Below are positions 10,589 through 20,032 of a DNA stretch of 64,000 nucleotides, piece by piece (position 1 is the first letter of the stretch; each line of letters opens with the position of its first letter). Where the stretch lies: the NCBI GenBank assembly GCA_030068145.1, contig JAPJBO010000302.1, positions 42,501 to 106,500 on the forward strand, in the 5' to 3' direction. The notes beneath the pieces are model-generated. The model made no database searches. It saw nothing but the letters and a program-made list of their open reading frames with translations, and was not told the DNA's origin. This DNA comes from Diplonema papillatum (lineage: Eukaryota > Euglenozoa > Diplonemea > Diplonemida > Diplonemidae). The position numbers were made by a program, and so were the translations under genes.

Positions 10589-10886
10589 AAAAATACTCGA
10601 CGTAGCTGCTTCGACTCCGAATGAAAGGGGGGAAATATAAAGGTAAGGGGCAAATACAATACAAACACAATCTGATTTGTTCTTCGCTTACACCACCGCG
10701 TGTTGTTTTCTCACTCAGGACTTTGACCTGTTGTGTTTGTGTGATTTGTCGTGTAGGGGTAGACCCGCATGACCTCACGTCCGTTCAACACGTGGTTCGG
10801 TAGTTACAGCACTTGGGATCCCTTCTGTTCTTTGTCGGGCAGCATCGTCGAGCATTTCCTTTCAAGCTGGCGCTTATGTAAAAAAA
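10589..10886 (+). repeat. dispersed repeat family R1, copy B
   Basis: This near full-length copy begins 'aaaatactcgacgtagctgc' and ends 'ggcgcttatgta' followed by A and G runs. It is closest to copy C at 18711-19009. Confidence 0.85.
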
Positions 10887-11857
10887 AGGGGGGGGGGGGG
10901 GATTGTTTATTTTTGGATTAGAAGTCGGTATTTTAAAGTCTCCGGTTGACCGTAGAGGCTTGGGGTAAAAGTGAGAGGTGCCGCTCGTTTCGGGTGATGT
11001 GTCGTTCCGTTGCGCGTCCTCCGCATCGCGGCGTGCCTATCGGCGCAAACGGGAAAGCGAAGATTCCGATTCCTTTCGGATTATGAACTCATGAGCAACT
11101 GCCAACAACAGTTGCAACCGACTAGAGTTGCGCCGCGCCGAAAGCACGGAAAAAGTGACCCTTCTAGAGTCACGTAGCGAAAAGCTGGCTTAGTGTGGTT
11201 GTGGTACTCATTTGCATGCAAATGACTCCCCACTAACGCAACAAGACGACGTTCCGTTGTGAAACCTTGTGAAGTCCCCTAACGCGTTTAGGGGGTGCTT
11301 GGGATTGGGTAGGGTGTGGTCGTTCTGCTACGGCGTGAAAAGCCAGGAAGTTTCGACGCTGATCTTCGACTCTTGATTATGTTTTTAAAGTGAAAGAGTT
11401 CGCTTGAAACTCCGGGGGTTCAGATTCTCCGACGGCTATCCGAGTGCGAAAGAATACGCTGACCGTACGCAGGCTTGCTGCGGCCTGGTTTATGAAGACC
11501 AGCGCAGGATGGCTGGGTTCGACTGGCCTCTCCCTTCCAGTGCGGAATGTGGCGTTACGTGTTAGACACCTGGGTTCGTATTTCGAGACGGGTAGTAGAA
11601 GATCGCTACGTTTTGATTCTGATGAGCCTGCGCTGGCTCCCGATAGTTGGACCTGTACCTTGTACCTACAACTGAAGAATGTGATTGTTTTTTTGGGAAA
11701 TCCGCCGCTGCTTTTGACCTGCAGGCCCTTGTGCCTAGACTGTGGCCCAGCCACACAGGTCGGAGAGCCAAAACTGCTTCACTGATTGTGTTTGGGAAAT
11801 CCGCAGCCGTTTTTGACCCCTCAGGCCCCGCGGTGCGCCGGAAGGATGGAAACACAC
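10887..11857. other. downstream of the USP gene; palindrome and repeats
   Basis: This may hold the unresolved 3' exon(s) of the USP gene; none could be fixed. A perfect palindrome 'tcatttgcatgcaaatga' lies at about 11207-11225, flanked by 'gtgtgg' and 'ccccac'. The short motif 'gttcgcttgaaactccgggg' is at about 11399. Two diverged direct repeats 'gggaaatccgc..c..tttttgacc' lie at about 11694 and 11790. Confidence 0.4.
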
Positions 11858-14478
11858 CTCGTCTTCTTCCAAGAAGTGGTAGACGTGGTTGTTGGGGATG
11901 AGTCCCGGCTCGGTGCCGTAGGCGAACTTGATGAGCCACTGCCTCGACACGAAGAAGGGCGGCTCGCCGGTGGCGGTTTGGATGCGGGACCCGAGCTTCT
12001 GGCAGCCGATCTCCTCGAGGTTGAACAGGAAGCTCATCGCCCGCTTTTGGTACCACACGATGTCTGGGTCGGGCTTGGCCGCCGTCTGCCGGCGGTACAC
12101 GAGCAGGTACGCTTGCTCGTCGCGCACGACCGACCGCGAGACGCGGGCGAGGATCGAATCGTTGCAGACGATCCAGCTGTTGCCCTTCCGGACGTACGAG
12201 ATGTAGTGCCCCCCCAGGAACATGGACCCCTTGTGCACCACGAGGCCCGTCAGCGAATACGTCGTTGTCTCGGGGGCGGCCAGGTCGCTGCTCTCGTAAC
12301 AGAACTCCTTCAGATCGAGCACTTCGTTTTCGTCGAAGTCGGCAGCACTCCAATCCAGCGGGAACGTGACGTGGCTCTGGATCTTCGACGTCCAGTACCC
12401 GTTCCGGTGGTCCCACCGCTTGAGGCTGACGACGAGGTATTCGGGCAGGGCGAGGAACCGCATCTCCTTCGTCGTGTCCTGGTTCTTCTCGCACCGGTTG
12501 CAGAAGCGCGAGATGCCCGTTTCCTCCATGCAGTGGCTGGCGAGGCACTCCCGCAGGCTCAGCGGGCCGTCGACCCCGGGTTCGATGGAGAGGAACGAGA
12601 GCGTTTTCGCAAGGGCGGAGCTCATGAACGAGAGGGTGCCGTCGAGGAATTTGTTGCCGGTGGCCGACGAAACGGTCTCCTCCGCGGCGTCCGCGGGCTC
12701 CTCCAAAGCAGCCGCCCGGCGCTTCAGCTCGAGCCGCTGCTTCGGAGTCGGAAGTTCAAGCTGCGGGTGTCGTTGTGGGTGGCGGACTTCCTCCAGGCAG
12801 GCACAAGATTCGAAACCTTGAGTCTTGAACACGGGGGATATCAGTTTTATGAGCCGGTCCGTCCCTATCTCTTCAAACTGCATCGAAGTGCCTGCCGCTG
12901 TTAATCGCAGTGAATCGCGGTCCACCACGGTCTATCAGGTCCATCCCTAGTCCCTAGAGCTGCATCGAATTGCCCGGTGCTGTATTCTGCGGTCTATCAC
13001 GGTCTATCAAGAGGGGATGGACCGGCTCAGTTTTAGACTAAACTTTAGTGCTTGGACAGTGTCCTGGCTCCCGTGTGCGTTTGGCGTTGGCAATCAAGTC
13101 TTTTTCACTGGAATGCAGAGGTCTGTGCTTCTGCATTTCCACGTTGTCCTTTCGTTGTCAGGGGGGAACTTTTTTAGTTTCGTGTTCAGGCAGTGCTGTC
13201 TGCCGTTCGTGCCATGTTTGATGCCAGAGAGGAAAAAGGGAAGGCGGTGCTTGACACTTTCTGTCCATGAGGGGCCTCTTTTTAGAGTTAAAGTTCGCTT
13301 GAAATTCCGGGGGTTTAGGGTCTCCGTGTGACCGTTCATTTTTCAGAGTTAGAGTTTTTCAGCGGTGGTATGCGCCACCTCTTCTTCTCTCCGCGTACCT
13401 CACCTTGTATTGCAGCTTTGGCTGCGGCCTTGCTGCTGTCGAATACGAAGTTGTAGCTGATCCGTTTCGACGTGGTCGTAGGAGGCGGCACTCCAGGTTG
13501 AGGTCGCTACAAAAACACCCCACCTAATAACGACATACCTGCAGGGAAACCCACGTGGATATGCGGCGCCCGACTTCACCGCACACAGTACACGTCATCA
13601 AGTCAAGATACGTGCCTTGGAAGAAGTCTGTGACCAACGACCGGTAATGCTGTCGGTTTGAATTAGTTTCACAAGACCTAAAACACAACTGTCTTCAGCT
13701 CCGTGCATTGATTAGACTTTGCAAATGGCGGTCTCCCTCGAGTACCCTGAAAAACAGGTGCTTGCACACAGCGAAATGAAAATAAAAGAGAAAGCAGCAG
13801 CTCTTCAGCCCTTCAGGTCTTAGCCTGCTGCAATGGACACACCCGAGGATACGTCGCGCCCGTTGTGACCATGAGCTTTTTCTTCAACCGCGCTTCTCGA
13901 CAAGACGCGTCGTAGTCTTGTTGCAGGTTGGCGCGGTAGAGGTTGTCGATGAAGCGTAGATACGCCAGTTCTCTGGTGGCGTGCGGCGCCTTGGGCTGCG
14001 TGGTGATGCCGCGGAGGACGGCGGGGATGTGGAACGGGTCGCGCAGCTCGTCGTCGAGGACCATGAGGAGGGTCTGGATGAATTCCTGCGAGTCCTGCTG
14101 CCCGAAGCCGACGAAGGTCTGGTTGCACTGCATCACCGCGCCCACGAAGCCGCGAAGGTCGAGCGCGCCGGGGCTCCGGGGGAACAGCAGGCTGTTGAGG
14201 GTGCGCCTCCACCACTCGAGTAGCTCACGGCGGTGCCGGCTGACGTCGTTGTGGCGGAGGGCCCGCGTGACCTCTTCGCCCGGCTGCGCCGCGAGGGCCA
14301 GGGCGAACATGTCGCAGTTGGCGAGGACCTGCACGCCGCTGTTCAGGTAGCACGTGTTGCCTAAATTCAGCAAGCCCGCGAGGCTGTACTCGCGCGTGAT
14401 GTCGTTGAACTCGCCGTCGACCTCTTCTTCCTCTTCGTCATCGACGGCCGGTTCGGACGGCTCGGCATCGAGCGACAT
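11858..14478 (-). CDS. ubiquitin-specific protease (USP/UCH), three resolved exons
   Basis: This cysteine protease family removes ubiquitin from proteins. Exons are 14478-13843, 13649-13539 and 12760-11858; all junctions are phase 0 with GT...AG ends. The start is the ATG at 14478, before an acidic N-terminus. The Cys box GLLNLGNTCYLNS has the catalytic Cys at ~43, and the QQDSQEF box follows. Exon 2 supplies the first zinc pair (CTVCG) and exon 3 the second (FCNRC). The His box GGHYISYVRKG places the catalytic His near 434, then WIVCNDS. After the catalytic core, PFFVSRQWLIKF...EPGLI resembles the start of a DUSP domain, as in USP20/USP33. The frame stays open past 11858 into repeat-like DNA, so I end exon 3 at a GTGTGT donor. 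The true C-terminus is not found. Intron 2 carries dispersed repeats. Confidence 0.88.
12895..13015 (-). repeat. dispersed repeat family R6 inside USP intron 2
   Basis: On the minus strand it reads through 'tgatagaccgtg', 'ggcaattcgatgcagctcta' and 'gggatggacctgatagacc'. Related copies are at about 31838-31905, 59977-60095 and 60784-60835. Confidence 0.6.
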
Positions 14479-14619
14479 TCCCGCGCCACACGCGCCGCCC
14501 CCCTAGTGGGTATCAGAGGTTGATGGGCAGGCATTAAAAGGGGGGCGGCTCACTACTGACAACGCCAAGTATGAATCGCTTTCTTCGGCCCACGCACTCA
14601 AAAGTGCAACGCATATGCC

Positions 14620-15090
14620 ACTACAAGCGACAACTGATCACTGGGCTCTTCTGATGATGGCAACTAAGTGACAACATGGCTGAGATCTCGGATTCGGTGC
14701 TGCATTACTGCAAATGACAACCGACCGATGTGATGGCTACTACGTGACAATGCTGAGCTTTCGGATTCAGTGATGCACTACTGAGGCAACCAAGGCGTAG
14801 CTCTTGGATTCAGTGATTAATTACTTGCGTCGAGTGATCGCTGGGCTATTCCGGTGATGGCCACGAAGTGACAAGAAGGCTGGGCTTTCGGATTCGGTGC
14901 TGCACTATTGGTGACAACTGATCGCTGGGTTGTTCCGACGATGGCTACTAAGACTGAGCTCTCGGATTCGGTAGTACATTGCTTGTGTCAACTGATCGCT
15001 GGGTTGTTCTGGTGATGGCTGACCGACAGCAACGCTGCCTTCGGATTGCGCTGATGGCTATGAGTGACAACAAGGGCGAGCTCGCCGGTG
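14620..15090 (+). repeat. degenerate tandem repeat upstream of the USP gene
   Basis: About five to six diverged units of roughly 70-110 bp carry 'caactgatcgctgggttgtt', 'gatggctactaagtgacaac' and 'gagctctcggattcggt'. It begins ~140 bp upstream of the USP start codon. Confidence 0.7.
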
Positions 15091-15828
15091 TTGCCAGTGA
15101 ATATGCACGAATAATGGACAAGCGGCGGAACCGGAGCACTTTTTGTGGATTCTTTGCTGTGGTTGCTTTTTCCCGCGGGCGAACTACTCAGTACTGAAGC
15201 ACGCCTCTTCTGCGGAAGCAGGAGGCAGGCCCGGGCTTCGAGTTTTCAATGCGGGCTGGGGAAGGAGGCGTGGAAGGAATGAAAGTTGCAAGGCAGCTTG
15301 GCGGTACCCGGCAGCAAGCGTATCGGACTGGCGCATTCCGACAGCGACACACAGGGACGGGTTGGACATGAATCTTCTTGGGTGCAATCTTGGGCATCGG
15401 CCCGTTCGAGGGTTCTGGAGAGGCGGCCTCGGTACTCCAGTGCACGGTGGAATCTAGCCTCAGATGCTGAAAAAGAGTGTATCCGAGTCGCACTCGAAAA
15501 GCACATGACTCCAGTTCTAGCTGCAGCTTCTGGGGCTGAACTGTACCGTGTGGCTGATGTGGGATTGCGCAGGGGACCCTCCCACCGTGTCAGCCGCGGT
15601 ATTCGTATACGCAAAACGCGTCGCATTACAGTAGTACCCCGATATACATCACGGACCATAATATCGATTGCGGGGAGCGACCCACGTGCGTCTGGCCCCC
15701 TTTTTTGGGACAAGTCCGGATTCGTCGAGAGGACACGGCGTCCTTGTTACTGCTCGTCAGGACAGCCGGCAGCAGAGCGATATGGAAACAGACGACTCCG
15801 GTGCTCGCGCAAACGGCTGGTGAGCGCT
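15091..15828. other. intergenic, no gene seen
   Basis: Mixed-sequence DNA between the USP gene and the 3' end of the gene that stops at 15829. Open frames on both strands overlap without family resemblance. Confidence 0.4.
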
Positions 15829-18633
15829 TCAGATCTTGCGGCCTGACAACCCAGCCACGGCACCTCGCTTCTCGGCGAGCATGGTCTGGAGGCTGTGCAA
15901 GCCCTTCTGCACGTTGCGCTGGCCGCGCACTGCGTCGTGGACGCGCTTCGTCACTTGTCTGAAGCCGACGCGGGCGCGCGGCTCCTCGACGGCGGCGGCG
16001 GCTGCGGCGGCGTGGGCATGGCCGCGGCTGAAGACGCTCGCCAGGCCGTCCCACGACGACGCCGCCGGCGACCCGGCGGCCGCCGGCAGCTGCTGAGCTT
16101 GGCCGGAGAACCCTGCCTGCCGGGGCACGTCCATCGCCGCGTGGTAGTGCGTCTGGCTCAGCTTCGGGATCAGCGGGTTGGTCAAGAACGCGGGCACGTA
16201 CGGCGCCGGCTCGAGGCCGCCGCCGCCGGACGCGCGGGCCGCCGGCGACAGCAGGGCTTTGCTGACCTTGCGCCAGTTGGGCTTCGGCGGGTGCAGGTTC
16301 GGCAGCTTCGCCGCCACCGCCCGCACGCCGACCGCGGCCACCCCCCGGAACGACCCGTCGAGGCCGGCTGCTGCGTGGGGGTACTGCGGCAGCCTCGCGG
16401 CGGGCCCTCCAGCCCCCGCGGACGTCTGCGGCTGCGCCGCGTGCGACGCCGAGGCTGTGACGCCGCGCAGCGTGAGCTCCAGCGGGGGGGGTGGGGGCGT
16501 CGCGGCGGCCGCCGGCCGGCCGGGCTTGCCGGCCCTCGCGTCGCCGGAGACGCCCCCACCCGGGGACGGCTTCCGGGTCTCCTGCGCGGAGGCGAGCAGG
16601 TCTGCGAGGCGCTGCTTCGGGTTGCGGAGGAGCACCCTCCGCTCGATGACGAGGCCCGCCGCGGTGGCTCCCTTGAGGATGGCCGCCGGGTCCGCCGCGG
16701 GGGGTGTGCTGGCGGGGGGCGGCTTCTGCGTGGGGAACGCCTTCGTGGCGTTGTGCATGAACCGGTGACGCGGGACTGCGATGGGGGTGACTGCCCGGGT
16801 TAGCGAGCACGTTGGCGAGATCTTCGCCGGCGGGCTGTCGCCGCCGCCCCCGTCGGCGGCTGCCTTGTCGACGGCCGCCGCTGGCGTCCAGCTGTCGGCG
16901 AAGAGCGCGGCGGCCAGGTGAGACGGCCTGCCGTGCCCTGGCGGGAACACGGCCGGCAGCACCTCGCGCCGCGGCTCGCGCGTGCCGGTCGTCGACAGCG
17001 GCCGCACGACGCCGCCGCCGCCGCCGCCGCCGCCTTGCCGGGTGGAGGCGAGGGAGATGGCAGGCAGGGGTTCTGCCGGCTTCGAATCCGCCGCGCCGGC
17101 TCGCCCATCCGGGTTTTGCCCGGCCGGGGGCGCCCGCGCCGTCTCGGCTGCATTCGGGCGGGGCTCGTCGTGGTTCGGCGGGACACCCGCGAACAACCCG
17201 GGTGCACCTGTGTTTTCGTGTTCGGGTTCCACCGCGTTTCCCCCTTTTTCAGTTTTGTTAGCCTATTCTGTCCTTCACGGAGCAGGTGGCTCATCCAAGA
17301 AGAATTGCGTAGGTTTGGCTTATTATTTTGCTTTTCGTTGTCGACAACATTAATTCCTTTCGGCGTCTTTTCATGCCTTTTAGTGACCGTTTTTGGGGTT
17401 TTCTTTCCTAGCCATGGATTTTCTGGGCATCTATGGTGCCACAGAGTTGTCGTACTCTCTCTATGCCGCCCACGTCATCAGAATAAAGAACGCCATTGCC
17501 GGAGCACGTGAGATTGACATACCTCGTTGCGAGCTACCTTGCTTTAGGGGCGGTGAGGCGCCCAGCGAATCCGGGTGCACGTGCGGGCCTGGGCCCGGCG
17601 CGTCTTGGATCCAGCTCGGGACGGTGGCCTGCGGCGCCGGCAGCGGGTGCAACCCGGCGGCGCCGTTGGCCGTTTGGAGGGCCCCGGACGGCTGGGGCGC
17701 CTCCGTGTCGGGCGGGAGGCCAGTTGGGGCAACGGGCAGAGGGCCCGCAGCCTCGGCCGCCGGTTCGCGGGCTGCGGGGCTGGCCGGGTCCGGGGGTTGC
17801 GGCGCTGCCGCTCGCTGCTCCTCTGTGGGGATGGTGGTGGTGGTGGGAATGGTGGTGGTGGTGGGAGTGGTGGTAGGGTCGCCGCCGCCCTCGGTTTGGA
17901 GGCGGGCTCCGCTTTCGTCGGCCGCGTCGCGGCGGGGCAGGCGAGGCGAGGCCGGAGCAGCGGCGTCGCGTGCTTCGCCGCCGGCGCGGCCGTCGTGGCT
18001 GCGGCTGTCGGTCGGGGCGGCGGCCTCGGGGTGCCCGGCGGCGCTGGTCGGTACGTTGCCGCTGCTGCTGCTGCTGCTGGGGTCGATGGGAGCGTTCGCG
18101 TTGCTGTGGCTGTGGCTGCGGGTGCTAGTTGGCGGGATACCAGGGTCAGCTCCGTGAAAGGAGGGGCGAGGCTTGTTCGAACCCGTGGCTTCGCGTTCCT
18201 TGATGTCGCTGTTGTGGCTGTTGTGGCTGTCGTTGTTGTTGTTGTTATGGTTGCGGCTGCTGTGGCTATCACGGTCGTCGTTGTTGTGGCTGTTGTGGTC
18301 GTTGTTGTTTTTGTTGTTGTCGGGGCTACTGTGGTTGCTGTGGCCGTCGTTGTTGGTGTTGTTGTTGCTGTTGATGTTGCTGTCGTTGCTGCGGCCGTTG
18401 TGGCTGCCGCTGCCGGCGCGGCCGTCGTGGCCGTTCTGCCGGGACGGCGGGTCGCGGGCGGCGGCGTCGGCCTCTTTGGGTTGGCGGGGCGCTGCGCCTT
18501 CGGCGGCCCTGCCGGGCGCCGGCTCCTTGTCCCTCCGGCGCGCGGAGCGGACCGGCCGCTTTCTCGGCAGCCCCGTCTTCGAGCGCACCGAGAGCCCCCC
18601 CCCTTCGTCTGGCCTGCTGTCCTCACGCCCCAT
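15829..18633 (-). CDS. low-complexity Asn-rich / Ala-Pro-rich protein, two exons
   Basis: I do not recognise this family. The proposed exons are 18633-17538 and 17243-15829, with donor CAAG|GTAGCT and acceptor AAAAAG|GG. Both are phase 1 and give a protein of ~836 residues. The long frame of exon 1 opens at a TTG (18666); the first ATG is at 18633 (MGREDSRPDEGG). Exon 1 encodes a basic N-terminus with possible nuclear signals (RKRPVRSARRR), a ~70-residue Asn/Ser/His/Asp tract, a Ser run and a Pro/Thr tract. Exon 2 opens only at GTG, as expected of an internal exon. It has a poly-Gly run from (GCC)n at ~17010-17035, then Ala/Pro-rich sequence, and ends with a Lys/Arg helix (RQVTKRVHDAVRGQRN). 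The protein is probably largely disordered. If the join is wrong, these are two genes. Confidence 0.55.
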
Positions 18634-18710
18634 CGCGACAGCCGAAGACGTGCGCGCTCCCGCCAACGGCCTGTGTGGGTGCGGGAGGCTGCAAAAGCCG
18701 AAATGGCAGG

Positions 18711-19009
18711 AGAAAATACTCGGCGTAGCTGCTTTGACTCCGAATGGAAGGGAGGAAATATAGAGGTAAGTGGGGGCAAATACAATACAAACACAATCTT
18801 GATTTGTTCTTCGCTTACACCACCGCGTGTTGTTTTCTCACTCAGGACTTTGACCTGTTGTGTTTGTGTGATGTGTCGTGTAGGGGTAGACCTGCATGAC
18901 CTCACGTCCGTGAAACACGTGGTTCGGTAGATACAGCACTTGGGATCCCTTCGGTTCTTTGTCTGGCAGCATCGTCGAGCATTTCCTTCCAAGCTGGCGT
19001 TGTGTAAAA
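18711..19009 (+). repeat. dispersed repeat family R1, copy C
   Basis: This near full-length copy starts 'agaaaatactcggcgtagct' and ends 'ctggcgttgtgtaaaac'. It lies ~80 bp upstream of the start codon of the gene at 15829-18633, so it occupies that gene's promoter region. Confidence 0.85.
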
Positions 19010-19301
19010 CTTAGTAAGTATGGCGCGTGAAGCTTCATGTAGTACGTTGCCAACTACTAGTTTTTAGTACCATTGTTACAACACAAACCCCCTTGCACTC
19101 TAAAAAAGAGACCCGGTTTGTGTGCAACGGGGGACGGTTTTGTTGAACAAGCCGGCCTCATCGGCGGAAAGCACCTTGGGGTCAAGGTGGATACAATTGA
19201 CCGAGATAAGAACCAACGCTAGCAATAGCAGCGGTGTGTGGATGAAACAGGTCGATCGAGTGATAGCACACGACTTCAAGTCGGTACAAGCCCGCAAGAG
19301 C

Positions 19302-19403
19302 TTCTGCCCTATCAGCTTTTGACGGTAGTGTCGTGGACTACCGTGGCTGTAACGGGTAACGGGGGATTAGGGTTCGATTCCGGAGAGGGAGCCTGAGAAA
19401 CGG
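19302..19403 (+). rRNA. fragment of nuclear 18S (SSU) rRNA, not functional
   Basis: About 100 bases match the conserved 5' domain of eukaryotic SSU rRNA. They run from 'ctgccctatcagctttt' through 'ctaccgtggct', 'acgggtaacggggg' and 'ttagggttcgattccggag' to 'gagcctgagaaacgg'. Homology stops abruptly: the 'ctaccacatcc' expected next is absent, and upstream sequence is unrelated. This is therefore a dispersed fragment rather than a gene. The small differences from consensus ('tgtcgtgga', 'tgtaacggg') lie in variable positions or suggest decay. Confidence 0.9.
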
Positions 19404-20032
19404 AAGGTGCACCTTCGAAATTTGCATTTGTTAAAAATACTTATCGTCAGATGGCAGGGACAGAAGGAACCGCATTTGTCCATTCCCGGAGACTTGCATT
19501 ACTGAGGTAGACACTATCGAGAGCATGACATACCCAGAGGACGAAAGAGACGCGTGGCGAGAATTGCTGGGCAGTGCTTGCCCGTTGCTTCGTTTCGCAC
19601 TGTTCGAAGTAGCCTGAGTGAGGGTGTTGCTTTAAGTAGGGAAGAGAGTGAGGAATCTTAACGTCTAGTTTAATGCTTAGGCAGTATTGTCCGCCTCTCA
19701 TGCATGCTAGATACTAGCATCAAGTCTTCATAGAAAAAGTTCTCGAACTTGTACATTTTTGGAATGTACAAGATAACGTAATATATAATAGAGAACCTCT
19801 CAACCCCTCAACCACCTGCCTTATCCAAGTTGTATAATTTATCAGCGCTAGACGACGTGGATGAGCTCTGCTTTTTTGTGTTACCGGCGATAATCGCGCA
19901 GTCAGTCGCCTGTGGCAGCATCCTTTTTGATTCGGATCAGGTTGCTTAGATTCGCGGTGATTTCTCGGCGGCGCCTCTCGCACTGCCCAGTCAGCAGTGC
20001 CGCTTGCGAATCTTCGAATGGAACTGAGAGGC
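19404..20032. other. intergenic with an R3 copy
   Basis: A copy of the R3 repeat lies at about 19651-19742 ('ctagtttaatgcttaggcag...actagcatcaagtcttc'). AT-rich DNA follows at 19750-19850. No gene is recognised. Confidence 0.5.

Noticed and set aside
13381..13505. Possible extra USP exon on the minus strand between exons 2 and 3
   Set aside because: It is open for ~45 codons with an acceptor-like start, but exons 2 and 3 already join in phase and give the expected USP order, so it is not needed.
18173..18763. Leu/Trp-rich plus-strand frame resembling a membrane protein
   Set aside because: It is the complement of the Asn/Ser/His tract; the hydrophobicity comes from the CTG/TTG repeats.
17575..18930. 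451-codon plus-strand frame and 482-codon minus-strand frame over the low-complexity gene
   Set aside because: They consist of long Val/Ala or Thr/Ala/Arg runs and are shadows of the GTT/GCC-rich coding of the minus-strand gene at 15829-18633.
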